This document shows positions 11,263 to 21,439 of a stretch of DNA of 64,000 nt, in pieces. The position numbers and the translations under genes were made by a program. The stretch comes from Plutella xylostella (lineage: Eukaryota > Arthropoda > Insecta > Lepidoptera > Plutellidae): the NCBI RefSeq assembly GCF_932276165.1, contig NC_064011.1:3303501-3367500 (forward strand), in the 5' to 3' direction. The number at the start of each line of letters is the position of its first letter. Position 1 is the first letter of the stretch. Below the pieces are notes generated by a model. That model was not told the DNA's origin, ran no database searches, and saw only the letters and a list, made by a program, of their open reading frames with translations.

Positions 11263-11884
11263 ATTCCATTGATGATGATGGTAATGGTTTTGCAACAGCT
11301 TTGTAAAATCCATGAAGGTATAGATCATAGGAAATAGGTCTTCCATAAAACACAAAATATAATTTAACAACTCCATCCATTTCGAAAAAAAAGTTTTAGG
11401 TAGACGTGAAGCTTACGAAAAAGTTTTTTATTTTTTTCGTAATACTGGGCCGTACACTAATGCAATAATTATTTGCTGGACCCTGTCTATACAATCCATA
11501 CTTTATTTAATGAACACCCTGTATTGACTGCAGTTTAGGTGCAAGTGCAACTGGTATTCAAAGAGAAATAACATTTACGACAGCTTGAAAACTCTACAAT
11601 ATAACTAAATATTGTCTATTATTTATAAGTGTTTTTGTGAAAATAGCTGCAAGTTTTCCATTTAAAATAAAATAAAATAAATAACTTTAGTGGTTAATAT
11701 AACTGTAGTTAAGTAATAGTATTTTTATAAAAGCTCTAAATTAATACTAAATTTCATAATTTTCTAAAGAATATTAATAGGGAATAGCTCCTCAACTTAG
11801 ATTAACTATATATATAATAATAATAAATCATTTATTTCGGATTGATCCATATTTTGTTAGTAACAATTATGTTAGTAATGGTAT
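11263..11884. other. Anonymous AT-rich stretch
   Basis: Apart from isolated AACACCCTGTA and CCCTGTCT phrases near 11478-11523 that recall MITE ends, nothing is recognisable. Confidence 0.35.
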
Positions 11885-11911
11885 TAAATTAAAATGAAAT
11901 ATAATAATTAA

Positions 11912-12103
11912 TAGCCAAGGGAGGGACGGCGACCAGTCGGTAGACCGCCGACCCGTTGGTCCGATGACATTAGGAGAGTGACTGGACCAAACTGGATGAG
12001 TGTAGCACAGGACCGCGGGATTTGGCATAACATGGAGGAGGCCTATACCCTGCAGTGGGTTGACATAGGCTGATGATGATGATGATATTAATTAAATAGG
12101 TAA
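11912..12103 (+). mobile_element. 5'-truncated RTE LINE with long target duplication
   Basis: It translates to RPPTRWSDDIRRVTGPNWM..EEAYTLQWVDIG and a stop, the last roughly 50 codons of RTE ORF2, then a (GAT)n tail. A 27-bp AT-rich stretch beginning TAAATTAAAATGAAATAT lies on both sides (11885-11911 and 12104-12130). This marks a target-primed insertion. Confidence 0.8.
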
Positions 12104-12159
12104 TAAATTAAAATGAAATATAATAATTAAATAGATATACGAACAAGAGTGTGTGTTAT

Positions 12160-12283
12160 TTCAACTGTCTGTTCTTGTTAACTGTGCAACCGTACTCTTA
12201 ATAAAGTCTACGTATAACAAATCTTCTAACCGAACTATACCAAAATAAATAAATAATAAAAAAAAAAAAAAAAAAAAAAAAAA
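12160..12283 (+). mobile_element. Poly(A)-tailed retroposed 3' end
   Basis: AATAAAGTCTACG, then AATAAATAAATAAT and a run of about 30 A ending at 12283, look like the 3' end of a retroposed transcript. The source is not identifiable. Confidence 0.45.
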
Positions 12284-12852
12284 GAGCTCAGTGGTAGAAG
12301 TGGGATGTTATTTTTGTCTAGATGTTTCTTTCGTTAAGGCAATCTATCTAATTTGTATTAAAATATTGTTGCTCCTATTTTTTGCACAAAAAATCAGAGT
12401 CTATTTTGTGATTATGTCGCCAAAACAAGACAGTGTTGTTAGATATCATTTTACTGTGACGTATCTTTGGCGTTGATGTATAAGGGTTGTTCTCATCTGA
12501 TTTTTATTATTTTATATCACATGGTGAATAATCTAACTTATGGTGTATGGTAATATTTACAGTTTTACATCCAACAAAACTTAATTGATGATATTTAATC
12601 TGAGTCATGAGAGTGACGACGTTACCCTATAAAAAAGTTTTCCTGTTAATACAATAAAACTATAACGCATGTAAGATTATAATTTATTTCTAAAGGTGAA
12701 AATCAAAATCAAAATATGTATTGCAATCAAGTGTACATTAGATCTTAAATATAGGGGTGCTTAATACTTGATTACCCATATTGGGCACTGCAAAGTGACA
12801 GTGTTGTCTGTCCTTATATCTAAAGAAGAAGATAGTTATACTTAGTACTTAC

Positions 12853-12948
12853 GTTGTAGTGTAGCATAAAAACGCCAACTTATTAACAAGACCGAATGCT
12901 AAACAATAGTTGAGTATCAAATTATTTTTTTCAGCGTTTCGTTCGTAC
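12853..12948 (-). CDS. Possible internal exon of an unrecognised host gene (exon B)
   Basis: On the minus strand the acceptor GATGTTTGTTTCAG precedes the block and the donor GTAAGTACTAAG follows it. The 96-nt block is open in only one of three frames: one leading base, 31 codons (YERNAEKNNLILNYCLAFGL, then a further hydrophobic run) and two trailing bases. The hydrophobic part could be a membrane segment. The incoming phase needs two bases from the previous exon, exactly what the candidate exon at 62499-62611 leaves, and the join makes AGG (Arg). No family was recognised. The block is short, so chance is a real alternative. Confidence 0.4.
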
Positions 12949-13317
12949 CTGAAACAAACATCAATAGTTAATTAGCAAGAATCCATTAAAACGTAATTTA
13001 CTATCGCTCGGGTAACGAATATAATAGTAAAATAATAACTTAATAACCCTAGAAAACCACCAATTAAAATCTGAAGAGTTAAGGGTACACGAAAACATTG
13101 GATTATGGCTGTTATAAAACGTGAAGGTTGATTTGTAATAAAAATATTATGTTTTTTTCAGAAACACCAACTAAATTACATTGTAAAAGGGTGAAGTAGA
13201 AAAAAAATGGTTATACTCGTGTACCGAATTGCGTTTTTTTATGAGTACGTATAACAATCATTATGCTTTACGATCCTTTCTTAGTTAGAAACGGTACAAG
13301 GTTAAAGTGCGACTTAA

Positions 13318-13446
13318 GCTGCGTACAGACCGGCCAAACGAACGCCTACGAACTGGTTTCGTTGACCGTCGATGCTGCAATCTGCCCTGTATTATGTATG
13401 ATAAATATACATCATTGGGCGTTTGTTGGGCCGGTCTGTACGCAGC
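13318..13446. mobile_element. piggyBac-like MITE (TTAA flanks)
   Basis: GCTGCGTACAGACCGGCC and, at the other end, GGCCGGTCTGTACGCAGC form a near-perfect inverted repeat. Both sides are TTAA (13314-13317 and 13447-13450), the piggyBac target duplication. It is about 130 bp long and non-coding. Confidence 0.75.
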
Positions 13447-13739
13447 TTAATACTTAGCCTCAAAACAACTGCCAACTGCTCATTTCTTTTTTATTAAATT
13501 AGGGGTGAAAATAATAATTTAAGTAGGTAAGTACACCCGTTTTTCACCGGTTGCAAAGTAAGCTTACAGAGCATAATATCTTAATTTACTTTACTGACAT
13601 ATAAGTAGGTACTAAAAAAAATCATGATATGGAAATGCCGTCTGTATATGTAAGCTTTTATGTTTAGCCCACACAAGCTGATTCCACAACACCTAATTCA
13701 CGTCAACTCAAAAATCGCACGCCAATAAATTCACGTCAA

Positions 13740-13915
13740 AAACGCTCTCAAAGCGCAGCGCCCACAGAGTAGGAAGCCCATAACTCAAATAATCAGATCA
13801 CAGAACAAAACGTCAGAACGGAGTGGCCCGCGCATCCGTCCGCCATGATGGATGACGTCACGCTGACAGCGGAAAAGGCGGGAAATAGCTGCGAATCGCC
13901 AAGTAAGCAATATAG
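13740..13915 (+). promoter_or_regulatory. CpG-richer block, possible promoter/first exon
   Basis: This stretch is clearly richer in G+C and CpG than its surroundings. It contains a palindromic TGACGTCA CRE-like site (13853-13860) and an ATG in favourable context (CCGCCATGATGG, 13842-13853). The ATG opens 67 codons (MMDDVTLTAEKAGNSCES..), with a possible donor CCAAGTAAGC at about 13901. No homology is recognised, so a 5' exon is only a suggestion. It may simply be unique intron sequence. Confidence 0.25.
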
Positions 13916-14153
13916 GAGTTTACCGAGAAAGGGGTTAGGGATAGTGTTGGGGTGGGGTTTCGGACTTTATGGGAACGATTCTGAAGATATTAAACTCGCG
14001 CGCAATGAAATGGTATACAAAGACGTATTGCCAAAAAGCTATTTCTAATTTCTAAGAGCCAATTTTTTATTGGTGTAGTATGAATATAGGTATTAAACTA
14101 TTATAATACATAAATAGCTAGGTATAACGGTCGAATGGTGTAGTGGTTAGTGG

Positions 14154-14974
14154 GGGAACACCCAAATATTCCGAAAAACTTTTTTCCGAATTTTATAACA
14201 CCGAATATGTAATTTACGAAATATTGCAATACCGATTTTTTAAAATACCGAATTATAAAAATCATGAAAATTATAATTTCGAATATTATAATCACGAACA
14301 TTTGTTATTACGATTGTTAAATATACGAACGTTAAAAAATACGATTACTTTAATATACGAAAAATAAAATACCGATTTATTATAATCACGAAAAATTAAA
14401 ATCCCGATCGGAAATATGATAATTCGTGATTTTGACAAAAAAACATAAACGTCTTTAAAACTTTAGAACCAAAACCTAAAGATAGGTGCGACGACGAGCA
14501 AAGCGAGGAGGAGCGTGTTAGGTGCACATACATAGATATCCAAAAACAAAGCGGAGCGCAGCGAAGCGGAGCGGAGCGTTTAATATAATATAGCTTATTT
14601 TTTTTGTTTGTATATGGATAATGCTGTTAATAAACACACTATTCCTAATAGATGACTATTTATTGTTCACTAAGATACATTCGGGAATTTGTATTTTCGG
14701 AATATTAAAACTTCGGAATTCGTAATTTTAACAATTCGATATAATAAAAAATCCTACTTTTGAAACATCGAAATAATAATATTCGGAAAATTAACTTTCG
14801 TCATTTTAATAAATCTGTTGTTTGAAATTTAGTTTATTATACTATTCGTGATTGTCGCTATTCGGAAACTTAAAATTCGGGATTGTGAATTATTCGGAAC
14901 TATGAAATTCGTTATTATGAAAATCGTTATTTTTATATTCGTAAGAAAGTAATTCGGAATTCTGTAGTGTACCC
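14154..14974. mobile_element. Modular DNA element B: 9-bp duplication, periodic arms, GC-rich core
   Basis: The element starts GGGAACAC and ends GTGTACCC. Its flanks are GGTTAGTGG at 14145-14153 and 14975-14983, a perfect 9-bp duplication of the SINE head. The terminal inverted repeat is imperfect over about 40 bp. The left arm is a roughly 16-bp-period array whose units begin CGAA or CGAT (mostly preceded by AC or CC). The right arm carries the complement, TTCGG or TTCGT. The middle holds a GC-rich core (14468-14580). No transposase frame is present. The 9-bp duplication is compatible with a Mutator-like origin, but that is inference. Confidence 0.75.
14468..14580. repeat. GC-rich core module (copy B)
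   Basis: It begins ACCAAAACCTAAAGATAGG, contains GCGACGACGAGCAAAGCGAG and GTTAGGTGCACAT, and ends with repeated AGCGGAGCG units. The first 60 and last 35 bases are nearly identical to the two cores at 50328-50434 and 50481-50587. Only the linker after GGTGCACAT differs. Confidence 0.85.
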
Positions 14975-15117
14975 GGTTAGTGGCCAGACTGCTATGCCAA
15001 AGGTCCCGGGTTCGATTCCCGGCTGGGGTAGATATTTGTTTAAAGACATATATTTGTACTCGGGTCTTGGGTGTTGATATTTATATTTAATATTTATCTA
15101 GCTATGTATTTGTATAT

Positions 15118-15756
15118 GTCGCAGGCAACTGGTTTAATCTCCTGTTTGATTGAACCACTAGCCCGTTCATTGGATGGCGCTATTCAGTTGTATGACTAGA
15201 GGACAACTCGTCAAGTCGTTGATTGTAACGTTCGACGTCTTGACTGAACGTCATTCAGCGAAGTCGTTGAATGGGATATAGTATAGCAACTTTGTAATGT
15301 CTGGTTAGGGCGAACATCACCAGACAAGAGTCAACAAAAATACTATGTTACAAAGCTCTTATCTCACAAATTAACTAAACAATAACAATAAACGTACCTT
15401 AATATTGTTGTTCATAATTATCCAGTTTCGCCACTTTTTTTCTTTGAAACTATCCGCCCGCGGCGTAATAATAGGTTAATTCATGTTGTCACACTATTTT
15501 AACACAAATAACGCACTTTAAAGCTAATTTATTTGCAAAAAACTAACAATATAGGTGCTTTTTGTGTCAGCTGTTAGCTGTTAGACGCCATATTTGTTTT
15601 ATTCACCACCTGACTGATTTTAAGTCAGCTAACTAGTTGGACGTTTTGTGACGCTTGTACAATCAACGTTCGGCCTAGTCATACAACTGAACAGCGCCAT
15701 CCAATGAACGGGCTAGTGGTTCAATCAAACAGGAGATTAAACCAGTTGCCTGCGAC
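15118..15756. mobile_element. Foldback DNA element with ~82-bp inverted repeats
   Basis: GTCGCAGGCAACTGGTTTAA..GTTGTATGACTAG at the left is mirrored almost base for base at the right end. Further in, the arms pair again more weakly (CAACTCGTC../..GTACAATCAACGTTCGG). It sits within the SINE, flanked by ATAT. It is 639 bp long with no coding frame. The superfamily is not determined. Confidence 0.75.
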
Positions 15757-16154
15757 ATATATATCAGCTGTCAGATACCCATATTACGGGCTCTGCCTAG
15801 TTTGGGGTCGGTTAGCCGTGTGTGAGATGTCCCCACATACAATCATAAACAGTTAGGTATTTTCTAATAGACCTCGTTTTCAAAGTCTTTTTAAAATGTT
15901 AGTACTGAATTTTCGGTCGAAAAGCAATCGGCACTGTATTTTCCCATCCCTAGGGCGGAAAGTGAACTACTTCCATACATAATGTTGTATGACAAATGTA
16001 ACGGAGAAAGTTTTTTTTTACCACTACACTCAACTCGTTCAAAAGAATGAGTAAGTATACGATATTACCATTTACATAAATTACTATTATTCATTGTTGG
16101 AAACTTGAGAAGTATACTTTTTGCGTTGTATTTAGATTGATCAGCTACCATACC

Positions 16155-16282
16155 ACCACTAGAAATTAGCAATCCAAAGCAGCGTCACTCACCCTAAATA
16201 TCTGTTAGATTCATACAAGTCAAGTCAGAATTGACAGGCGAGCGACGATGCTTATATGTTCGGTGGTGGTAACCCCACCGGA
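16155..16282. mobile_element. MITE, diverged relative of 57268-57421
   Basis: TACCACCACTAGAAATTAGCAATCC..GCAGCGTC and GACAGGCGAGCGACGATGC..TTCGGTGGTGGTA match the ends of the foldback near 57268, with a shortened middle. Confidence 0.6.
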
Positions 16283-16756
16283 TGTGAGTACATTGAAGTA
16301 GGTATGCGTCCAGGTACTACTTTTCAAGATTATTAAGATTAACTGACTCTAGTTAGTAACTGACTCTCGTCACAAAAACGTATGTAGGTACCTAATTAAT
16401 TCGTATTTTTATATCACTGACTTTACAGACGATAAACCATCCAATATACCGACACATTAAACCCTATGAGACATGTCATATTAATAGGCGCAGTAGGCTA
16501 TCTAGTGCGTGACCAAAACCTAAAACGACTGTTTGTCAAAGGCACCCAGCAAACGACGCCATATATCGTTAGAACTCGCTTTCAAACACAATTTCTTGCC
16601 TACTATGTCTTTTAGACGAAGATGTATAAGCAGAACATACGTTAGACGTTTTTTTACGCTTCCGTATTGCCTTTAAAATTAGGGTGTCCCGTGAGAATTC
16701 TTGGATAAAAAGTAAGTAGAGCCAGATATCCATAACTTTTTATTTAATCTGTAGCC

Positions 16757-16920
16757 GTAAAGGTAAGCGTCCACGTTTCAACATCGTACGCAACGGACGC
16801 AGTATTCTTTGTATGGAATTTCACACAAGTGCGTCCACTTCATCGGCATTGCCGACGCCGTTTCTCCTTACATCTATAAAAATCCGTTTGTTCCGATACG
16901 TACGATACAAGTTTAGTGTT
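16757..16920. mobile_element. MITE of the AAGCGTCCACC group
   Basis: GTAAGCGTCCACGTTTCAAC, CGTACGCAACGGACGC, CACAAGTGCGTCCACTTCATC and GATACGTACGATAC match copies at 9955, 26065, 55110 and 59045. Confidence 0.6.
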
Positions 16921-16966
16921 AGTTTAGTTTAAAATTTAATTCATATGATTACTGTTTCCTTTATCA

Positions 16967-17145
16967 TCATCATCATCAACTATGTAATCTTCCACTAGTG
17001 GACATAGGCCTTTTCCAGGGAGCTATCTACCCATCACTTTTCAAGTCACATCTCTGCCCCTACAGTCACTATTCCTTATCGTCTAAGAAGAATTCCCTGT
17101 TCCCATATATTTTTATACACAAGTCCCATTTCTTTTAATACTTGC
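16967..17145 (-). mobile_element. LINE 3' end with (GAT)n tail
   Basis: The minus strand ends ..AAAAGGCCTATGTCCACTAGTGG..TTGATGATGATGATG, the layout of RTE-type LINE 3' ends (AGGCCTAYGTCCAGCAGTGG plus a GAT tail). The coding frame is decayed. Confidence 0.55.
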
Positions 17146-17256
17146 CTGCCGTATAAAATAACTATTTATGCGTTTCCGCCATTTTAGTCACGCGAGGTGG
17201 CAATGCAAATTTAGTGCTTTGCGCTTTCAATAAAAATGTTTACTTAATATTACACT

Positions 17257-17320
17257 CACGGGCAATGAAAAGGTTCTACTTACAAAATGTCGACACCTTT
17301 CAGTTCTCCCAGCACATAAT
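17257..17320. mobile_element. Left-end fragment of TACACTCACGRGCAATG MITE
   Basis: TACACTCACGGGCAATGAAA..GTTCTACTTACAAAATGTCGACACC matches the left end of the copy at 39530. The rest is absent. Confidence 0.55.
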
Positions 17321-17336
17321 TATAGTCTTACTTAGG

Positions 17337-17545
17337 TAATAAATGCGAAAGTTTGTGTGTGCGTATGTTTGATAATCTTCACGTCAAAACGGCTCAACCG
17401 ATTTTAACGAAATTTGGCATGGAGTTAGCTGACACCCTGGATTAACACATAGGCAACGAATAAATATTTAATTTTGAATTTTAAGCTACTTTTTATCGCG
17501 GTATTCCCACGAAAACTTTTTAAGGCGAAGCGAACAGCTGGTGTG
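17337..17545 (+). mobile_element. Diverged Helitron-like element
   Basis: AATAAATGCGAAAGTTTGTG, CACGTCAAAACGGCTCAACC, AACGAAATTTGGCATGGAG, CCCACGAAAACTTTTTAAGG and GCGAACAGCTGGT follow the same order as the better copies at 24056 and 24529, but with a different mid-section. Confidence 0.6.
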
Positions 17546-17635
17546 CAATAAAGTGTTTATATATAAAATCTATGCTATCTGCGTGTAAACGTGTAGGTAC
17601 GTATATCTTATATATATTTATAGGTATATCTGGGC

Positions 17636-17816
17636 CTCTAGTACGGGATTTGCTTTTTTTTAAAACTAAAAAAAAATACGTTTTCTCCTGTCATCTGCAT
17701 ACATTATCTATCAAAAGTTTCATGATAGTTTCCATTAGAAGCGCCACTTAGTATGGGAGAAAACGTAAACTTTTATAGTTTTCGCCAAACTATTGTTAGC
17801 CAAATTTTATACTAGT
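17636..17816 (-). mobile_element. MITE of the CTAGTACGGGTTTTG group
   Basis: CTCTAGTACGGGATTTGC, GTTTTCTCCTGTCATCTGCAT, CAAAAGTTTCAT and AAACTTTTATAGTTTTCG are the complement of copies at 46942, 53735 and 60898. The termini form a short inverted repeat of about 15 bp in the best copies. Confidence 0.6.
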
Positions 17817-18317
17817 GGGAATTTATTTTTCATGGTCTGGCAACTCAAAAATATAAAAGTTGGTCGGGTAGTTGGGTTTATTAAAAAATATAATATGGCG
17901 AATTTTTCACTCGGCAACGGAACGATTCGGCTGGTCTTGATTCTGCTGTCTGGTATTTAACTATCATAAGAAGACATTAATAAATAGTGATCCATAGAAG
18001 GTGTTTTCTTACAGTATCAAACTGTTCTAGACCCCCTGAACCTAAAACGCCGAACATGTTAATTATCGGTGCAATTTTCCACGATGTTCCTGTAATGGCT
18101 CCGTTTAATAATTCCACAGTCATTAGGGAAACAAAGATAATTAGGAAGTGTGAAATAATTGGTGGAATGCTCCGAAGTGCTAAATAATTCCCCAGAATGA
18201 ATGGGAAACCTTATACGGAAGTGGGAAGTAGTGATTAGAAGAAAAATACTTTGGTAGCTCATATACTACCTATTGGGAAAGCACGGCAACAATCGGTGTG
18301 TTACACAGACATACCTA

Positions 18318-18582
18318 CAGGATGAGTCTTTCATAGGTGTGCATATGTGGAAGTATGTTACAGAGCTCTTCATTCTGAACAACTTTTGTTTTAATGACCT
18401 TGGGATATTCTCGAAAAAAAATATCTACTCCTCATACACAGTATCACGTAAACAACCAATTGTTGTTCGGGGAAGTATCTTTTTATTTTCGTTATATCCT
18501 AAGGTCATTATAACAAAAGTTGTTCAGAATGAAGAGCTCTGTAACATACTTCCGGATATGCGCCTACGAAAGAATCATTCTG
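18318..18582. mobile_element. Foldback TA-CAGG element with ~90-bp arms
   Basis: CAGGATGAGTCTTTCATAGG..GTTACAGAGCTCTTCATTC..AACAACTTTTGTT..TGACCTTGGGATA pairs with the mirror arm ending TCATTCTG. TA flanks both sides. It belongs by its ends to the TA-CAGGG group but has far longer arms. Confidence 0.7.
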
Positions 18583-18756
18583 TATAGACTAGATGCCACA
18601 AAAGCACTCATTTCTATGAAGGGCGTGTCGAAATTTGTATGGAAATTATTATTTTGACATTGATAATGGCAGCTGGACGGAACTAAACGTATGAACCAGA
18701 AGTTGAACATATCTGATCAACCTTTTGACACGTGCAGTAGGTACACTTGGGGAATC

Positions 18757-18925
18757 TAGAATAGAATAGAATAGAATATATCTTTATTGAACACCACAAA
18801 TTAAAACATACAAAGAGAACTTATAAACTAGGAACAATGAACAATAGGCGACCTTATCGCTTAGAGCGATCTCTTACAGGTAACCTTAAACATAAAGAAA
18901 TAAAAGTAAAGAAAATTTGAGGGCG
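18757..18925 (-). mobile_element. LINE 3' end, (TATTC)n tail
   Basis: The minus strand gives AAGGTTACCTGTAAGAGATCGC..GATAAGGTCGCCTATTG..TTTTAATTTGTGGTG..CAATAAAGATA, then (TTCTA)n. It is the same family as the copy interrupted by the intact RTE at 43344. Confidence 0.65.
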
Positions 18926-19080
18926 GTGTACCTACTACCTAACTACTTATAATATAGCTAAATAAACCATACATACTATAGCTACATAAATACTAACATA
19001 AGTTACATATTCTAACTAATATACCTACATACCATTATTTACATACATACAAACATACATACAATCTAATGGAATCTAGT

Positions 19081-19308
19081 GTACCTACCACAGACCTGTA
19101 TTTGAGTAGACAACGCAAGTGCATGTACTTCGCGTGTAAAAAGGGAGTGAAATTATCTTCCTTTAGCGCAGTGTCATTAGGGACGTTCCTATACTAAATC
19201 GTTCAATTGACGTGACTGACGTGACAGTAGGTATAAAAATAATGGCACGCTTGGTTTCTATACAAGGAATGAGACAAGCGTTGTCTATTCAAATACAGGT
19301 GTACCTAC
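19081..19308. mobile_element. Foldback MITE (ACCTGTATTTGAGTAGACAACGC ends)
   Basis: GACCTGTATTTGAGTAGACA..ACGCAAG at the left pairs with GCGTTGTCTATTCAAATAC..AGGTGTACC at the right. The middle is unrelated and non-coding. Confidence 0.6.
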
Positions 19309-19807
19309 ATATCTCTGTTGTGTGTAATGTTAGCATTTTTTTTTGAAAATACGCCTATGGCTTTTATTTCCTCCGTTATTTCCTTAAGACGTAGCGCGCC
19401 TGATCCGAATAAAGAGTAGTTTGTAATAATTTACGTTAAGTAAATAGAATTTATATTTATACCATAAATAAAAACTTTTCACTTTGACTTTTTATGTATT
19501 TTTTTTTAATTGGACATGTTTGAAATAGCTATACAACTCAGTGGCTTAACACAAATTAGGTACCTAGACACAAACATGACGATCAAAACCGAAAAAGACA
19601 GACACACAAATTCACTAGACACTTTTGAAACTTATTACACTCCTCTTTTTCCGAGGAGTGCTAATATCGTTACATCAACACTACACAGGATGACAATTAC
19701 ATGAATTGGGCAAGTCACGCCGATTACCATAATTACATTACCACATACAGGGTGAAATATTATCAGTGACGTTCCGTTATCTGCAAATCGTGGAAATTAT
19801 GGCAACA

Positions 19808-20070
19808 AAAAAAAATACGCACTCACGCCTTGTACTAATGTACTCTCTTGCGGGGTAGGCAGAGGTGCATTGCTGCACCCACTTTTCGCCAGAGTGTTAT
19901 GTTAGTCCCAATCTAATAGGGGGCGGGCCTATTGCCATTTTACGGGCACATCCAAGACCCGAGAACAAATATCTGTGTTTTAACAAATATCTGCCCCAGC
20001 CGGAAATCGAACCCGGGACCATCGGCTTAGTAGTCAGGGTCACTAACCACTACGCCATTCGGTCGGTTGC
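19808..20070 (-). mobile_element. tRNA-derived SINE (type 1) with 12-bp duplication
   Basis: A complete copy: the minus-strand tRNA-like head ends at about 20066, the body follows, and an A-rich tail lies at the left. ATTATGGCAACA flanks it at 19796-19807 and 20071-20082, a clean target duplication. The 73-residue frame across it is not a gene. Confidence 0.9.
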
Positions 20071-20150
20071 ATTATGGCAACATTAAGGTGGTTTTTTTCC
20101 GGTGGGTAGCGAGGCAAGACGAGGCAAGAAGAGAATTGTATGTAATGTTA

Positions 20151-20382
20151 TACACTGACGAGCAATGAAAAAGTTCCATTGACATAGCACCAAATTAGTC
20201 CTAAACGGAAAAGGCTAGCTTAATGACGCCGTCTGTAATATTGAAGTACATTTAACAGCGCATCAGAATATTACCAACTGAAAACGTAAATATTCTATAA
20301 CAAATTTAAATGAAATGTAAAAAAATGTTACATTTGGTGTTGCAATTTTGTAAGTGGAGCTTTTTCATTGCTCGTTTGTGTA
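20151..20382. mobile_element. Complete TACACTSACGAGCAATG MITE (TA flanks)
   Basis: TACACTGACGAGCAATGAAA at the left and CATTGCTCGTTTGTGTA at the right are inverted repeats. TA lies outside both ends (20149-20150 and 20383-20384), so Tc1/mariner mobilisation is likely. Relatives are at 30616, 36216, 39530, 56885 and as fragments at 9506, 17257 and 24486. Confidence 0.75.
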
Positions 20383-20384
20383 TA

Positions 20385-21439
20385 GTGTGAAACAAGGTTT
20401 TAATTTAATTTTAGGATTAAATATCTATACCTATCTATATAGTATATATTTTATTTTAAAAATGTTGACATTGCCTCTTATTATTGTATGTAAATGTTGC
20501 TTTGTTTTCAGTCCAAAGTAACAGATTTGATAATAATCTCTTCAAGGAGAATCATTTTATGCATCCTACAGCCACCACCACTTTCGTTCAATCAGAGATC
20601 CCATACTAACAGTTACTCGGTACGTCAGGTGCATCGACCTGGCAATAGTAAAGTCACTGATAAAAATCCCACCCTGTACATAGCCAACAGTAATACGAGG
20701 ACGTTGGTACAATTAGTTTGATCGTATCATACAATTATTGTTGACATTTATACATGCCTGTATATAACAAGGCTTTGCCTACTGTGTGTTATGTGTGTTA
20801 TGGGAATGAGCCTAGTAGTAAAGGTTTTGTTCAGTTGTTTTACAATAAAAAATGCAATCGAAAAAAAATGGCTTTTGTATGGAACATTTGTTGCTCACCT
20901 GACTTTTTAATGTGGCATGTTGCATTTATTTCACGAATTTTTTCAAAGTTATTCAGAGAAAAAGAGTCAGTTCGGCTTAGACGAAAAGACCTGACTTGTA
21001 CTTACCACTTTAGGAACAACTTGTATATAATATATTATTAAATATAATCTATTTTTATACTTCTTACCAATATGAATAAATTCCTCTCCTTCTAAATCAG
21101 TTTGCCGCCATCTATAAATAATAACATTCCTCAGCTACTCCAAGATTCCAATAAAATGTTCCACCTCGATTTAATATCAACCATCTTGGGTTGCCAGCCT
21201 CACCGCAAAGTTTACCCCACTTTATTGCCATTGTCAATAGCACTGGACATTTCTAAACAAGTCGGTGGAGTTTCGACCAGTGATCCCACTCAATCCCCCC
21301 CTAATTCCCCAAACTATTAAGTTGCAGGTCCGGTGTATGGGAGTTTGGTGGAAGCGAAGCAGTGTGTTAGCTTAGCAAGCTTGTGCTGAGAGAGTGTTCG
21401 GGTAAGTGGTCAACTCGACTGTCAGATGTTTTCAAACTA
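20385..21439. other. Unassigned stretch
   Basis: The short open frames at 20494, 20754 and 21102 are not protein-like. Near 21330-21403 an acceptor-like ..AAGTTGCAG and a donor-like CGGGTAAGTGG bracket 73 bp with stops in all frames. At most this would be a non-coding exon. No repeat signature is seen. Confidence 0.3.

Larger units (their letters stand above)
14128..15840 (+). mobile_element. tRNA-derived SINE (type 2), split by two insertions
   Basis: SINE pieces lie at 14128-14153 (head, A box), 14984-15117 (GGTTCGATTCCCGG B box and body) and 15757-15840 (CAGCTGTC..GAGATGTCCCCACATAC). Joined, they match the uninterrupted copy at 9165-9425. The two gaps hold the elements at 14154-14974 and 15118-15756, both younger than the SINE. 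Confidence 0.85.

Noticed and set aside
14154..14467. Periodic arm array as a CRISPR-like array
   Set aside because: The conserved part is only 4-6 bp, the period is 16 bp, it is mirrored in the other arm, and the whole lies in a transposon-like element with target duplications in an insect genome.
18273..18587. 104-residue plus-strand frame
   Set aside because: It lies within the foldback element 18318-18582, whose arms are mirror images. No protein features.
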